From Lachnospiraceae bacterium (GTDB taxonomy: Bacteria; Bacillota; Clostridia; Lachnospirales; Lachnospiraceae): a stretch of 64,000 bases of DNA. The DNA lies in the NCBI GenBank assembly GCA_029067085.1, contig JAIEFE010000014.1:124001-188000 (forward strand), given 5' to 3'. Shown here piece by piece: positions 37,221 to 44,200 of the stretch. A program made the position numbers and the translations under genes. Below the pieces are notes generated by a model. That model saw only the letters and a program-made list of their open reading frames with translations, had not been told where the DNA came from and ran no database searches. Numbering within the stretch: the stretch's first letter is position 1; every line of letters starts with the position of its first letter.

Positions 37221-37326
37221 GCTTTAGAGAGTATACTTTGCGTACAGGCTTTCCCTGTACTTCTTAATTTTGGTTACTTTTTTACTAACAGTAGGTTTTC
37301 ATTTGCTAAAGCGGCAGTCTCTGACA

Positions 37327-37935
37327 CTAATCCTCCAAAACCTCATAGTATTCCAAATCCGGCCATATCTCGTACCAGTCGATTCCTTCCTCTTCTGCAA
37401 TTTTAGCTATCTTTTTGCGGACAACGAGGCTTTTGATATCCAGTAGGTTGATATAGGTTGATATCTTATCATAGGGGCTTTTGCCGCTCATATGAGAATG
37501 TTCGGTTCCAAGGATATATAGGTTTTGAAGGGATTCATATTCTTCATATCCGTCTTCATTCTCATAGTAATTGCTTAATGAGGCTACTGCTTCGTATCCT
37601 CCTGGCATTTGTTCCCGAATCGCCAAATGTACTTTCTCCGTGGTCTCATTTTCTTTTATGTATGCATTGACAGCTTCTACCATGTTTGCCAGCACATTTT
37701 CATCTTTATAATCGTGTACCGTATACTCATACCAAGCAATTTCACCAGAGTTAACATATTGTTTGCCCCAATAGTATACTTTTCTTCTCCCTACCGCTTT
37801 ATAGATCGCTTTTGAAATATCATCATCGGGTCTTTGATTTCCTCCGAACTGAAATATTTCCCCGCATCCTGTCACGATCATTACTGACAGTAGTGTAAGA
37901 ATCAATGCGCACATTTTAGCCATTCGGTTTTTCAT
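37327..37935 (-). CDS. tandem lipoprotein, copy F
   Basis: A 202-residue lipoprotein, signal MKNRMAKMCALILTLLSV, lipobox IVTGC. The middle is A/E-like (GEIAWYEYTVHDYKDENV) but the second variable window is its own (HLAIREQMPGGYEAVASL). The C-terminus is VRKKIAKIAEEEGIDWYEIW, ending YEVLED. The stop of its upstream relic is TAA rather than TGA. Function unknown. Confidence 0.9.
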   Translation of the reverse strand: MKNRMAKMCALILTLLSVMIVTGCGEIFQFGGNQRPDDDISKAIYKAVGRRKVYYWGKQYVNSGEIAWYEYTVHDYKDENVLANMVEAVNAYIKENETTEKVHLAIREQMPGGYEAVASLSNYYENEDGYEEYESLQNLYILGTEHSHMSGKSPYDKISTYINLLDIKSLVVRKKIAKIAEEEGIDWYEIWPDLEYYEVLED

Positions 37936-37947
37936 TGTTATCTCCTA

Positions 37948-38031
37948 TTAATATACTGAGAGAATATTGGAATAGTAACTCAATTTTTTTGCATATGTAT
38001 CGAAGTCAATATAATAAACTCGCCCCCAACT
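37948..38031 (-). pseudogene. in-frame peptidase 3' relic, unit F
   Basis: 84 bp reading SWGRVYYIDFDTYAKKL then SYYSNILSVY-stop. Compared with the large protein it has R for H, D for N and F for Y around the active-site-like segment, yet the frame is intact. Confidence 0.88.
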
Positions 38032-38054
38032 TATCTGTTTTGTAGCACACTATA

Positions 38055-38083
38055 ATCATAATATACACCTACCCCATTGACAA
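38055..38083 (-). promoter_or_regulatory. array promoter, unit F
   Basis: Minus strand TTGTCA is changed only upstream of the hexamer; TTGTCA (38083-38078), 17 bp, TATGAT (38060-38055). Confidence 0.75.
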
Positions 38084-38157
38084 GTTTCTCTTTCTCCCAA
38101 AGTTTCCTATAGACTGATGGATGCTGCTTTTCTTCTCCTGTACTCCACCTAACAAGC

Positions 38158-38183
38158 AAAACGGAGCCATATCGGCCCCGTTT
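38158..38183 (-). terminator. array terminator, unit G
   Basis: AAAACGGAGCC / GGCCCCGTTT hairpin with one mismatch (A opposite C); the weakest of the eight. Confidence 0.75.
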
Positions 38184-38186
38184 GCC

Positions 38187-38291
38187 TTAAAGATTGTACT
38201 TTGCGTACAGGCTTTCCCTATACTTCTTATCTTTGGTTACATTTTTACTAAAATAGTGTTTTCGTTCACAGAAATGGCAGTCTCTCAATCT
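38187..38291 (-). pseudogene. second relic: 3' end of an unidentified Cys-containing ORF, intact in unit G
   Basis: Starting within the stop codon of copy G, a frame of 34 codons plus stop reads RLRDCHFCERKHYFSK then NVTKDKKYRESLYAKYNL. Units A-F and H carry the same segment before their terminators, ending KKYR(E/K)(S/N)LY(A/T)K(Y/N)(N/T/K)L-stop. They have lost the Cys pair, and in most the arginine codon CGA is TGA. CxxC followed by a basic tail suggests the end of a small metal-binding or nucleic-acid-binding protein. I do not recognise it. Confidence 0.6.
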
Positions 38292-38901
38292 ACCACTCCA
38301 AGACTCTATAATGCTCCAAGTCCGGCCATATCTCGTACCAGTCGATTCCTTCTTCTTCCGCTCTATGAGCTATCTTTTTGCGTACAACTAAGCTTTTGAT
38401 GTCTGGCAGATTGATGTAAGTTGACAGTTTATCGTAAGGACTGCTGTCTCGCATATTAGAATCTTCTGTTCCTTGAATAAAAAGGGTTTGAAAAGATCCA
38501 TATAGTTCGTATCCATCCTCGCTCTCATAGTAGGTACGTAAACTTGCTACCGCTTCGAAACCTCCTCGAGATGTTGATTTTCGAAGATTCAAGACTATTT
38601 TATCTGTCGTCTCCTTTTCTCCCATGACTGAATTGGCAGCTTCCAGCATGTTCGTCAGCACGTTTTCATCTTTTTCGTCATGAAGTAAATACTCATATAT
38701 GATTGTTTCATCAGAATCAGAAGATGTTTTACCCCAATAAAGCACTTTTTTGCTGCCAATCGCTTCATAGATCGCTTGTGAAATATCGTCATCAGGTTTT
38801 TCATTTACCTTACGTATAAACCCTTCCCCGCATCCTATCACGATAATTTGCGACAGAAGTATAAGAAATAATACGCAAATCTGAGACATTTGTCTTTTCA
38901 T
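38290..38901 (-). CDS. tandem lipoprotein, copy G
   Basis: A 203-residue lipoprotein, signal MKRQMSQICVLFLILLSQ, lipobox IVIGC. It is the most divergent copy: RKVNEKPDDDISQAIYEAIG, YEYLLHDEKDENVLTNML and NLRKSTSRGGFEAVASL. The C-terminus is VRKKIAHRAEEEGIDWYEIW, ending HYRVLEW. It is followed by the only uninterrupted second relic, so this unit may be closest to the ancestral arrangement. Confidence 0.9.
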   Translation of the reverse strand: MKRQMSQICVLFLILLSQIIVIGCGEGFIRKVNEKPDDDISQAIYEAIGSKKVLYWGKTSSDSDETIIYEYLLHDEKDENVLTNMLEAANSVMGEKETTDKIVLNLRKSTSRGGFEAVASLRTYYESEDGYELYGSFQTLFIQGTEDSNMRDSSPYDKLSTYINLPDIKSLVVRKKIAHRAEEEGIDWYEIWPDLEHYRVLEW

Positions 38902-38914
38902 TGTTTGTCTCCCA

Positions 38915-38998
38915 TCAATATACTGACAGAATATTAGAATAATAACTTAATTTTTCTGCATACGTATCGAAGTCAATATAATAAACTCGCCCCCAACT
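38915..38998 (-). pseudogene. in-frame peptidase 3' relic, unit G
   Basis: 84 bp reading SWGRVYYIDFDTYAEKL then SYYSNILSVY-stop, the same subtype as unit F. Confidence 0.88.
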
Positions 38999-39021
38999 TA
39001 TCTGTTTTGTAGCACACTATA

Positions 39022-39050
39022 ATCATAATATACGCCTACCATATTGACAA
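39022..39050 (-). promoter_or_regulatory. array promoter, unit G
   Basis: Minus strand TTGTCA (39050-39045), 17 bp, TATGAT (39027-39022). Confidence 0.75.
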
Positions 39051-39124
39051 GTTTCTCTTTCCCTTATGGTTTGCTATGGGCTGATAGATGCCGTCTCTCT
39101 TCTCCTATTCATCACCTAACAAGC

Positions 39125-39151
39125 AAAACGGGGCCACATCGGACCCCGTTT
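39125..39151 (-). terminator. array terminator, unit H
   Basis: AAAACGGGG / CCCCGTTT hairpin ending the transcript of the large surface-protein operon plus copy H. Confidence 0.88.
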
Positions 39152-39258
39152 GCTTTACAGATTATTCTTTGTGTACAGGCTTTCCCTGTACTTCTCAATT
39201 TAGGTTACATTTTTTCTAACAGCAGGTTTTTCATTCGCTTAGGCGGCAGTCTCCGACA

Positions 39259-39867
39259 CTAATCCTCAAAAACCTTATAGTGCTCCAAATCAGGCCATAT
39301 CTCGTACCAGTCGATTCCTTCCTCTTCTGCGATTTGGGCTATCTTTTTACTGACAGCTAAGCTTTTGATGTCCGGCAGGTCAATGTAAGTTGACAGCTTA
39401 TCGTAAGGATTGTTGTCACTCTTAGTAGACTGATCTGTCCCATAGATGAATAGAGTTTGAAATGATTCATATTGGAAGCATTCATCCTGACACTCATAGT
39501 AAGTGCGTATGCTCACTACTGGTTCGTATCTTCCCGATACTTTATCCAGAAGAAGCAAATCTTTCTTTTCTGTTGTTGCCTTTTCTTTCATCACCACGTT
39601 GGCAGCTTCCACCATATCCTTCAGCACATTTTCATCTTTATAGTCATGAATTAAATACTCATATGTATCTGTTTCATCTGAATTATAAGATGTTTTACCC
39701 CAATAATGTACTTTTTTCCTGCCTACCGCTTCATAAATCGCTTTTGAAATGTCATCATCATGACTTTTATTTACTTCACGTATAAACGCTTCTCCGCATC
39801 CTGTCACGATCATTCCTGCCAGTAGTGTAAGAATTAATGCACACATTATAGACATTGGTTTTTTCAT
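39259..39867 (-). CDS. tandem lipoprotein, copy H, coupled to the surface peptidase gene
   Basis: A 202-residue lipoprotein, signal MKKPMSIMCALILTLLAG, lipobox IVTGC. Family motifs DDDISKAIYEAVG, YEYLIHDYKDENVLKDM and EEEGIDWYEIWPDLEHY are present; the variable window is its own (DLLLLDKVSGRYEPVVSI). It begins only 13 bp after the stop of the large vWA/C39-like gene and has no promoter of its own, so it should be made together with that protein. That position is the main hint to a partner, inhibitor or immunity role. Confidence 0.92.
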   Translation of the reverse strand: MKKPMSIMCALILTLLAGMIVTGCGEAFIREVNKSHDDDISKAIYEAVGRKKVHYWGKTSYNSDETDTYEYLIHDYKDENVLKDMVEAANVVMKEKATTEKKDLLLLDKVSGRYEPVVSIRTYYECQDECFQYESFQTLFIYGTDQSTKSDNNPYDKLSTYIDLPDIKSLAVSKKIAQIAEEEGIDWYEIWPDLEHYKVFED

Positions 39868-39880
39868 TACTTGTCTCCCA

Positions 39881-42800
39881 TCAATATACTGACAGAATAT
39901 TGGAAAAACAACTTAATTTGTTTGCATATGTATCGTAGTTAATATAATAAACATGTCCCCAGCTTACCACTTCCAGAATATAATTGTGATGCATAGGTTG
40001 ATCGGTGGCAAACTTGTACAACCCAACAATTGTCATATAATGAGAAGGTATGCTTGCAGCATTTTTTCCATCTTCATTTTTTGTAGTATTATTTTTAGCT
40101 GCCTGTTTACTGTTATATAACCTGATTCCTTCATTATTATTGAAAGTATGATATGCAAATACTACCGGTATATCCTTATTCAGTATACTTTCAATATCAT
40201 CTACTACCTTCTGTTTTTGATTTAAATAGGACTCTTGGTTGTATCTTGCCCATTTGACATTAGTATTGGGATTACCGTTTGTTTTTAAGAAAGCACTGAA
40301 TCCGCGAGTCATTTGCCCTGGAAATACTCCGACAAGTAAACTCAAGCTGTCACCGTTAACTCCATATTTTTTCCCATACTGCTTTTCTACATAGTCCATG
40401 TAAGCATTCCCATCACATAATCCGGTCTGTTGGAACTGTGTAACAATCGGAGAATCAACACTTAAAGTGTAACCGCTGTTTTGAATCGTCATATATAACT
40501 CTGCATCACTCATAGCGATCGTTCCGCATCCCAAGTTTGCTAAACGGAAATATTTATCATATCGCATCTTCTCCTGACCTATTAATCCAGTACTGTCGCC
40601 CTCAAAAAATGCCTTATCTTCCCACCAGCCCTGATTTCCACCGTAGTAGGTATTACCGTCATGTTTGTCGATATTTATATATATACTGTTCAGTTTTACA
40701 ACTTTAACAGAATCTGCTATCAGCGGCCTGTCATCCGTATTATCCGGCTCACCGTCACCGTCCGAATCAACCCGATCCGGATAGCTCCTCATCTGAAAGT
40801 ATGTTACATTCTGTATAAGACCTTTTCCAATATATCTTTTATCCACATTGTAAACAATGCCTGTTTCCTGATAATCCGTCAGACTATCTCCATCCGAGTC
40901 CGGTTTCGTAGGGTCAGTAAAGATAATCTCCCCATTCGGCAGTCGCATGCCGGCAGTTTCAAAAATATCATAAAGACCGTCGCCGTCCGCATCCGTAGGG
41001 TCGATCTGCAATATTGTGGAACCTATAACGGTAGCAAAAACTGTCTCCAGTTGCTCCGCAGAGGACGCATAATAATATTCTCCGTTAGTCTGATCTGTCA
41101 TTTTCTGTAAAGTAGCGTGGGTAGAGTCATTCGCTACATTTACAGCATAAATCTGAATATCATTCTTGACACATCTATCTATTGTGGATTGATAATAATT
41201 GACATCACCATCACAGATCAACACGATTATCTTTTGTTTGTCGCATTCATGCTTGTCAAATGCTGATAATGCCGTGACCAGTCCACTATTTACATCCGTT
41301 CCGCCAGAGGCGTACATCTGAAATACTGCTTTTCTGATCGTCTCCTTATCAGATGTAAAGCCCTGCCTTAATGAAGATATATGGCTAAAGGTGATAAGTG
41401 CAGCTTCATCGCCTGTCTGCATGGAATCGATAAAATTCCCCATCGCTGTTTTAGCCGTATTGATCCTGCCTTCGTACGCCATACTGCCGGACACATCTAC
41501 CACAAAAGCAATATCAAAATTCTTCTTTTCCGTATCACCGAAAGAACTGTTGCGATAATCTATATTTTGCCGCCACGCATCATACCACGTTGTTCTGTCT
41601 ACGATCATGTAGGTTGAGAAATGGGTCGTAGTATAGGTGACTGTATGGTTAGCGGTATCGATCACGCTGTCTTCATCCAGTATCTGATACCAGTTGTTCG
41701 CCTCATCATACCACATGATGGACAGATCTTCTTCTTTGGTATCTCCCAGCGCATTCACATCATAATGGAAAGTGATATCAGCCTGTTGAAAATCAGTGTC
41801 ACAGCAGATCTCGACGGGAACGCCGATGAGCCCCACTACGCCGCTGGAAAGCTTATCAAAGTCATACATATCCTCAATGCCAACACGTTTCTCTGCATTG
41901 CCCTTGATGCTGAGCGATACGCTTACGGCTGTTACACCCTCTTTTTTGGGGTCCTTCAACTGTTCGGTCACTGTCTGGTACACGCGCTCTTCGGAGTCGA
42001 TAATGCCGTTGCCGTCCGTATCTTTCAGCAGCGGGCTGAATCCCAGCTTGACATCATCGTAGTCCGTCAGGCCGTCACCGTCCGTATCTTCCAATAACGG
42101 ATCAGTATGATACTGGTTCAGTTCATCGGAATCTGTCAGATTATCACGGTCGGTATCACTGTTTAACGGGTCTGTGCCAAGGTCGATCTCATCCCTGTTA
42201 TTAATGCCTTCTTTATCCGGATCCTCTTTGCTGTCAATGATCCCGTTGCCATCCGTGTCCGCTATCTCCGGATCGGTCAAAGTGATATTGAGCTCTTCAT
42301 AATCCGTCAGGCCGTCTCCATCCGTATCCACGTACTTCGGATTTTTCTTGCCGGACAATGCATGTGAACTCAATTCATAATTCGTCGGTTCGTCAGCGCT
42401 GGAGCCCTTGTCTCCGGAAAAACCGAAAGAGATCGTCTGCCCGGCATTGATGTTCGCATTATACCCGGCATTCTTGATCACATAGTGGTTCCCTTTATGG
42501 CTTTCTGTGACGCCATTCCATATATTGGTTATGTTACGGTTAAAATCAAATTCCAGATACCAGTCTTCGATCGCGGATGCCGTATTGTTCGTAATGGAAA
42601 TAGTTCCCGTAAAACCGTCACCCCAGTCACTGTCCAGATGGTATGTAATGGAATAATCTTCATCCTCAGCGCACACAATATTTCCTAAAAGCGTATATTT
42701 CTTCGGGAATCCCGGGAAGTCTTCCTGCCCGCTGATCCCGAACTCAGCGCTGCCTCCGACTGCAATATCCTGGTTCCAACCTGCATTCTTTATGATATAT

Positions 42801-43231
42801 TTTCCGTCTTCGTTGCTGTCAATTACGGCATTCCATATATTGGAGATCGCTCCGGCATAGTCAACTTCCATCGTCCAGTTTTCGATCACGGTCTTTCCCG
42901 TGTTTTCAACTTTCACATTGGCGTTATATCCGCCGTTCCAGTATCCCGAAAGTGCGAATGTCACTTTAAAATTTTCACCTTCATAGACCGATTCTGTCGT
43001 GACACCGTCCCATCCGGCAGCCTCTTCCGTTGCCGCATTATCGTCTGAACCGGATTCATCTTCGCCCGTCTGCGAGCCGTTCTCGTCTTCGCCTGTCTGC
43101 AGATCGCTTTCGCCTTTACTTGGCTGCGTTTCGCTTTCACCCTGTTCCGTTTGTGTTACCGGCAGCTCTTCTTCGGCCATTGCTTCAATATTCATTGTAC
43201 TGAAGCAAATCCAAAACGCTACGGATTCCAA
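39881..43231 (-). CDS. large secreted protein: CBM2-like, TSP3, vWA and C39-like peptidase domains
   Basis: A 1116-residue protein. An acidic, Gln/Ser-rich linker (20-70) is followed by two CBM2-like beta modules (75-185, 190-290) and calcium-binding TSP3 repeats (300-415, many DTDGDGLTDYEE units). A beta segment comes next, then a vWA domain (573-740) with MIDAS DVSGS at 579, more TSP3 repeats (745-835) and a papain/C39-like domain (860-1116). The latter has Cys902 in GCGTIAMSDAELYM, His1064 in HYMTIVGLY, and SWGHVYYINYD. The start is uncertain: the TTG at 43231 overlaps the previous gene by 13 bp, lacks a clear binding site, and gives a short signal peptide ending in AMA-EEE. Surface or secreted protease is inferred. 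Confidence 0.85.
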   Translation of the reverse strand: MESVAFWICFSTMNIEAMAEEELPVTQTEQGESETQPSKGESDLQTGEDENGSQTGEDESGSDDNAATEEAAGWDGVTTESVYEGENFKVTFALSGYWNGGYNANVKVENTGKTVIENWTMEVDYAGAISNIWNAVIDSNEDGKYIIKNAGWNQDIAVGGSAEFGISGQEDFPGFPKKYTLLGNIVCAEDEDYSITYHLDSDWGDGFTGTISITNNTASAIEDWYLEFDFNRNITNIWNGVTESHKGNHYVIKNAGYNANINAGQTISFGFSGDKGSSADEPTNYELSSHALSGKKNPKYVDTDGDGLTDYEELNITLTDPEIADTDGNGIIDSKEDPDKEGINNRDEIDLGTDPLNSDTDRDNLTDSDELNQYHTDPLLEDTDGDGLTDYDDVKLGFSPLLKDTDGNGIIDSEERVYQTVTEQLKDPKKEGVTAVSVSLSIKGNAEKRVGIEDMYDFDKLSSGVVGLIGVPVEICCDTDFQQADITFHYDVNALGDTKEEDLSIMWYDEANNWYQILDEDSVIDTANHTVTYTTTHFSTYMIVDRTTWYDAWRQNIDYRNSSFGDTEKKNFDIAFVVDVSGSMAYEGRINTAKTAMGNFIDSMQTGDEAALITFSHISSLRQGFTSDKETIRKAVFQMYASGGTDVNSGLVTALSAFDKHECDKQKIIVLICDGDVNYYQSTIDRCVKNDIQIYAVNVANDSTHATLQKMTDQTNGEYYYASSAEQLETVFATVIGSTILQIDPTDADGDGLYDIFETAGMRLPNGEIIFTDPTKPDSDGDSLTDYQETGIVYNVDKRYIGKGLIQNVTYFQMRSYPDRVDSDGDGEPDNTDDRPLIADSVKVVKLNSIYINIDKHDGNTYYGGNQGWWEDKAFFEGDSTGLIGQEKMRYDKYFRLANLGCGTIAMSDAELYMTIQNSGYTLSVDSPIVTQFQQTGLCDGNAYMDYVEKQYGKKYGVNGDSLSLLVGVFPGQMTRGFSAFLKTNGNPNTNVKWARYNQESYLNQKQKVVDDIESILNKDIPVVFAYHTFNNNEGIRLYNSKQAAKNNTTKNEDGKNAASIPSHYMTIVGLYKFATDQPMHHNYILEVVSWGHVYYINYDTYANKLSCFSNILSVY

Positions 43232-43725
43232 TAAAATCTTAATACCATGCCAAATTTTCTGTCAAAAGTAGTGACTTTTCCTATTTTCACTGTTCCATCC
43301 ATGATAATATACGCTTCTCCTTCGGTATAAACATTTAGGGCATTACTGCCTTTCTGGATATAGTCTTCTTTACAGATTTTTGAGATGATCTTACAAATGT
43401 TGTCGCGACTATGCCCTTGCTTGATCTCCAATGCCAGATCGGCATCACCGACATATTCGTCACCAAATACTACGAGATATTCTGCATCGCCATCGATTAA
43501 CATTTGTTCAAAACCAGTCGGATTCTTGACTTCATGATAATGATTTATGGCGAGGCAGATCAAAAATCCGATTAAGACCGCGAAAAAGCTTTCGCTAAAC
43601 CGCTGAAAACAAGTTTTCTGTTCCCACCTTTTATAATGCCAGACCCGTGTAAAAAGAGGAATCTTTGCATATATTAAGGAGAGGACAAGATCAGCTATTG
43701 TAAACACAATAATTACTTTAACCAT
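43219..43725 (-). CDS. small two-helix membrane protein of unknown function
   Basis: A 168-residue protein with two membrane helices (about 2-20 and 47-64) and an outside domain of ~100 residues containing FGDEYVGDADLALEIKQGHS, an EGEAYIIMDGTVKIGKV beta region and the end LRFYWNP. No family recognised. It is the first gene of the operon with the large surface protein and copy H, overlapping the former by 13 bp. That suggests coupled translation and a role in its export, anchoring or regulation. ATG at 43725 behind AGGAGGGG. Confidence 0.75.
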   Translation of the reverse strand: MVKVIIVFTIADLVLSLIYAKIPLFTRVWHYKRWEQKTCFQRFSESFFAVLIGFLICLAINHYHEVKNPTGFEQMLIDGDAEYLVVFGDEYVGDADLALEIKQGHSRDNICKIISKICKEDYIQKGSNALNVYTEGEAYIIMDGTVKIGKVTTFDRKFGMVLRFYWNP

Positions 43726-43806
43726 TTGAGTACCCCTCCTGCTTAATTGTTGTTATTATATTGTACTATAAATATTCTCATTTTCATCTACCTATATATT
43801 GATTAA

Positions 43807-43954
43807 GTACACAATCTTTATACTCTTATGGCGCATATTGTAGTCGTACTGAGGAAAAAATGCAATACGATTTGTGAAATCTGTTACAATTCACACCAAA
43901 TATTCTAATTTAATGTTTTTAGATTATTACTTTGTGTACACTTTGCAATATGCG
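43807..43954. other. interleaved inverted repeats in the 475-bp gap before the nuclease gene
   Basis: GTACACAA (43807-43814) is matched by TTGTGTAC (43932-43939), and CGCATATTG (43832-43840) by CAATATGCG (43946-43954). The pairs cross rather than nest. The gap is AT-rich and holds no gene; apart from the promoter at 43987 nothing else is seen. Confidence 0.35.
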
Positions 43955-43986
43955 AAATAACGTTTTATCAAAATTGTGCAAAAACA

Positions 43987-44016
43987 TTTACAATTCCGAC
44001 ACATTCATGCTATAGT
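43987..44016 (+). promoter_or_regulatory. sigma-A promoter of the Rpn-like nuclease gene
   Basis: TTTACA, 18 bp, TATAGT preceded by TGC (extended -10). The predicted leader is about 175 bases, without a recognisable riboswitch. Confidence 0.65.
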
Positions 44017-44200
44017 TATAAAAAGCATATTTTCTATAAACAGTTCCGTAAAACTCTATCTTTATTTCTAAGTTTCAGAAAATCCATGCTTTGAACCCAA
44101 CTAACCACTTAAAAAGCAGGAGTATCTGAAACGGTTCTCCTGTACCGGCGGCATCTTCTTTAACGAAGAAACGGGCCGACATCAACAAGGAGGACACGAA

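Larger units (their letters stand above)
32461..39867 (-). repeat. tandem array of eight lipoprotein units
   Basis: Eight head-to-tail units with start-to-start spacing of 896-966 bp. In transcription order each of units A-G holds: promoter, relic of a peptidase gene 3' end, ribosome binding site, lipoprotein gene (~202-205 codons), ~20-35-codon second relic, terminator. Unit H has no promoter or separate relic because the intact large surface-protein gene precedes it. Coding identity is highest for A/E and B/D. The first ~45 and last ~50 codons are conserved in all, while positions ~50-70 and ~110-125 vary. Confidence 0.95.

Noticed and set aside
32461..39151. CRISPR-like array from the regularly spaced GGGGCC-ACATC-GGCCCC repeats
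   Set aside because: The spacing is ~900 bp with a full gene in each interval; the repeats are rho-independent terminators.
43219..43725. Reading the small membrane protein and the large protein as one frameshifted gene
   Set aside because: The small protein ends in its own stop after a complete-looking domain and has a full binding site and ATG; a TGA also closes the large frame upstream of the TTG.
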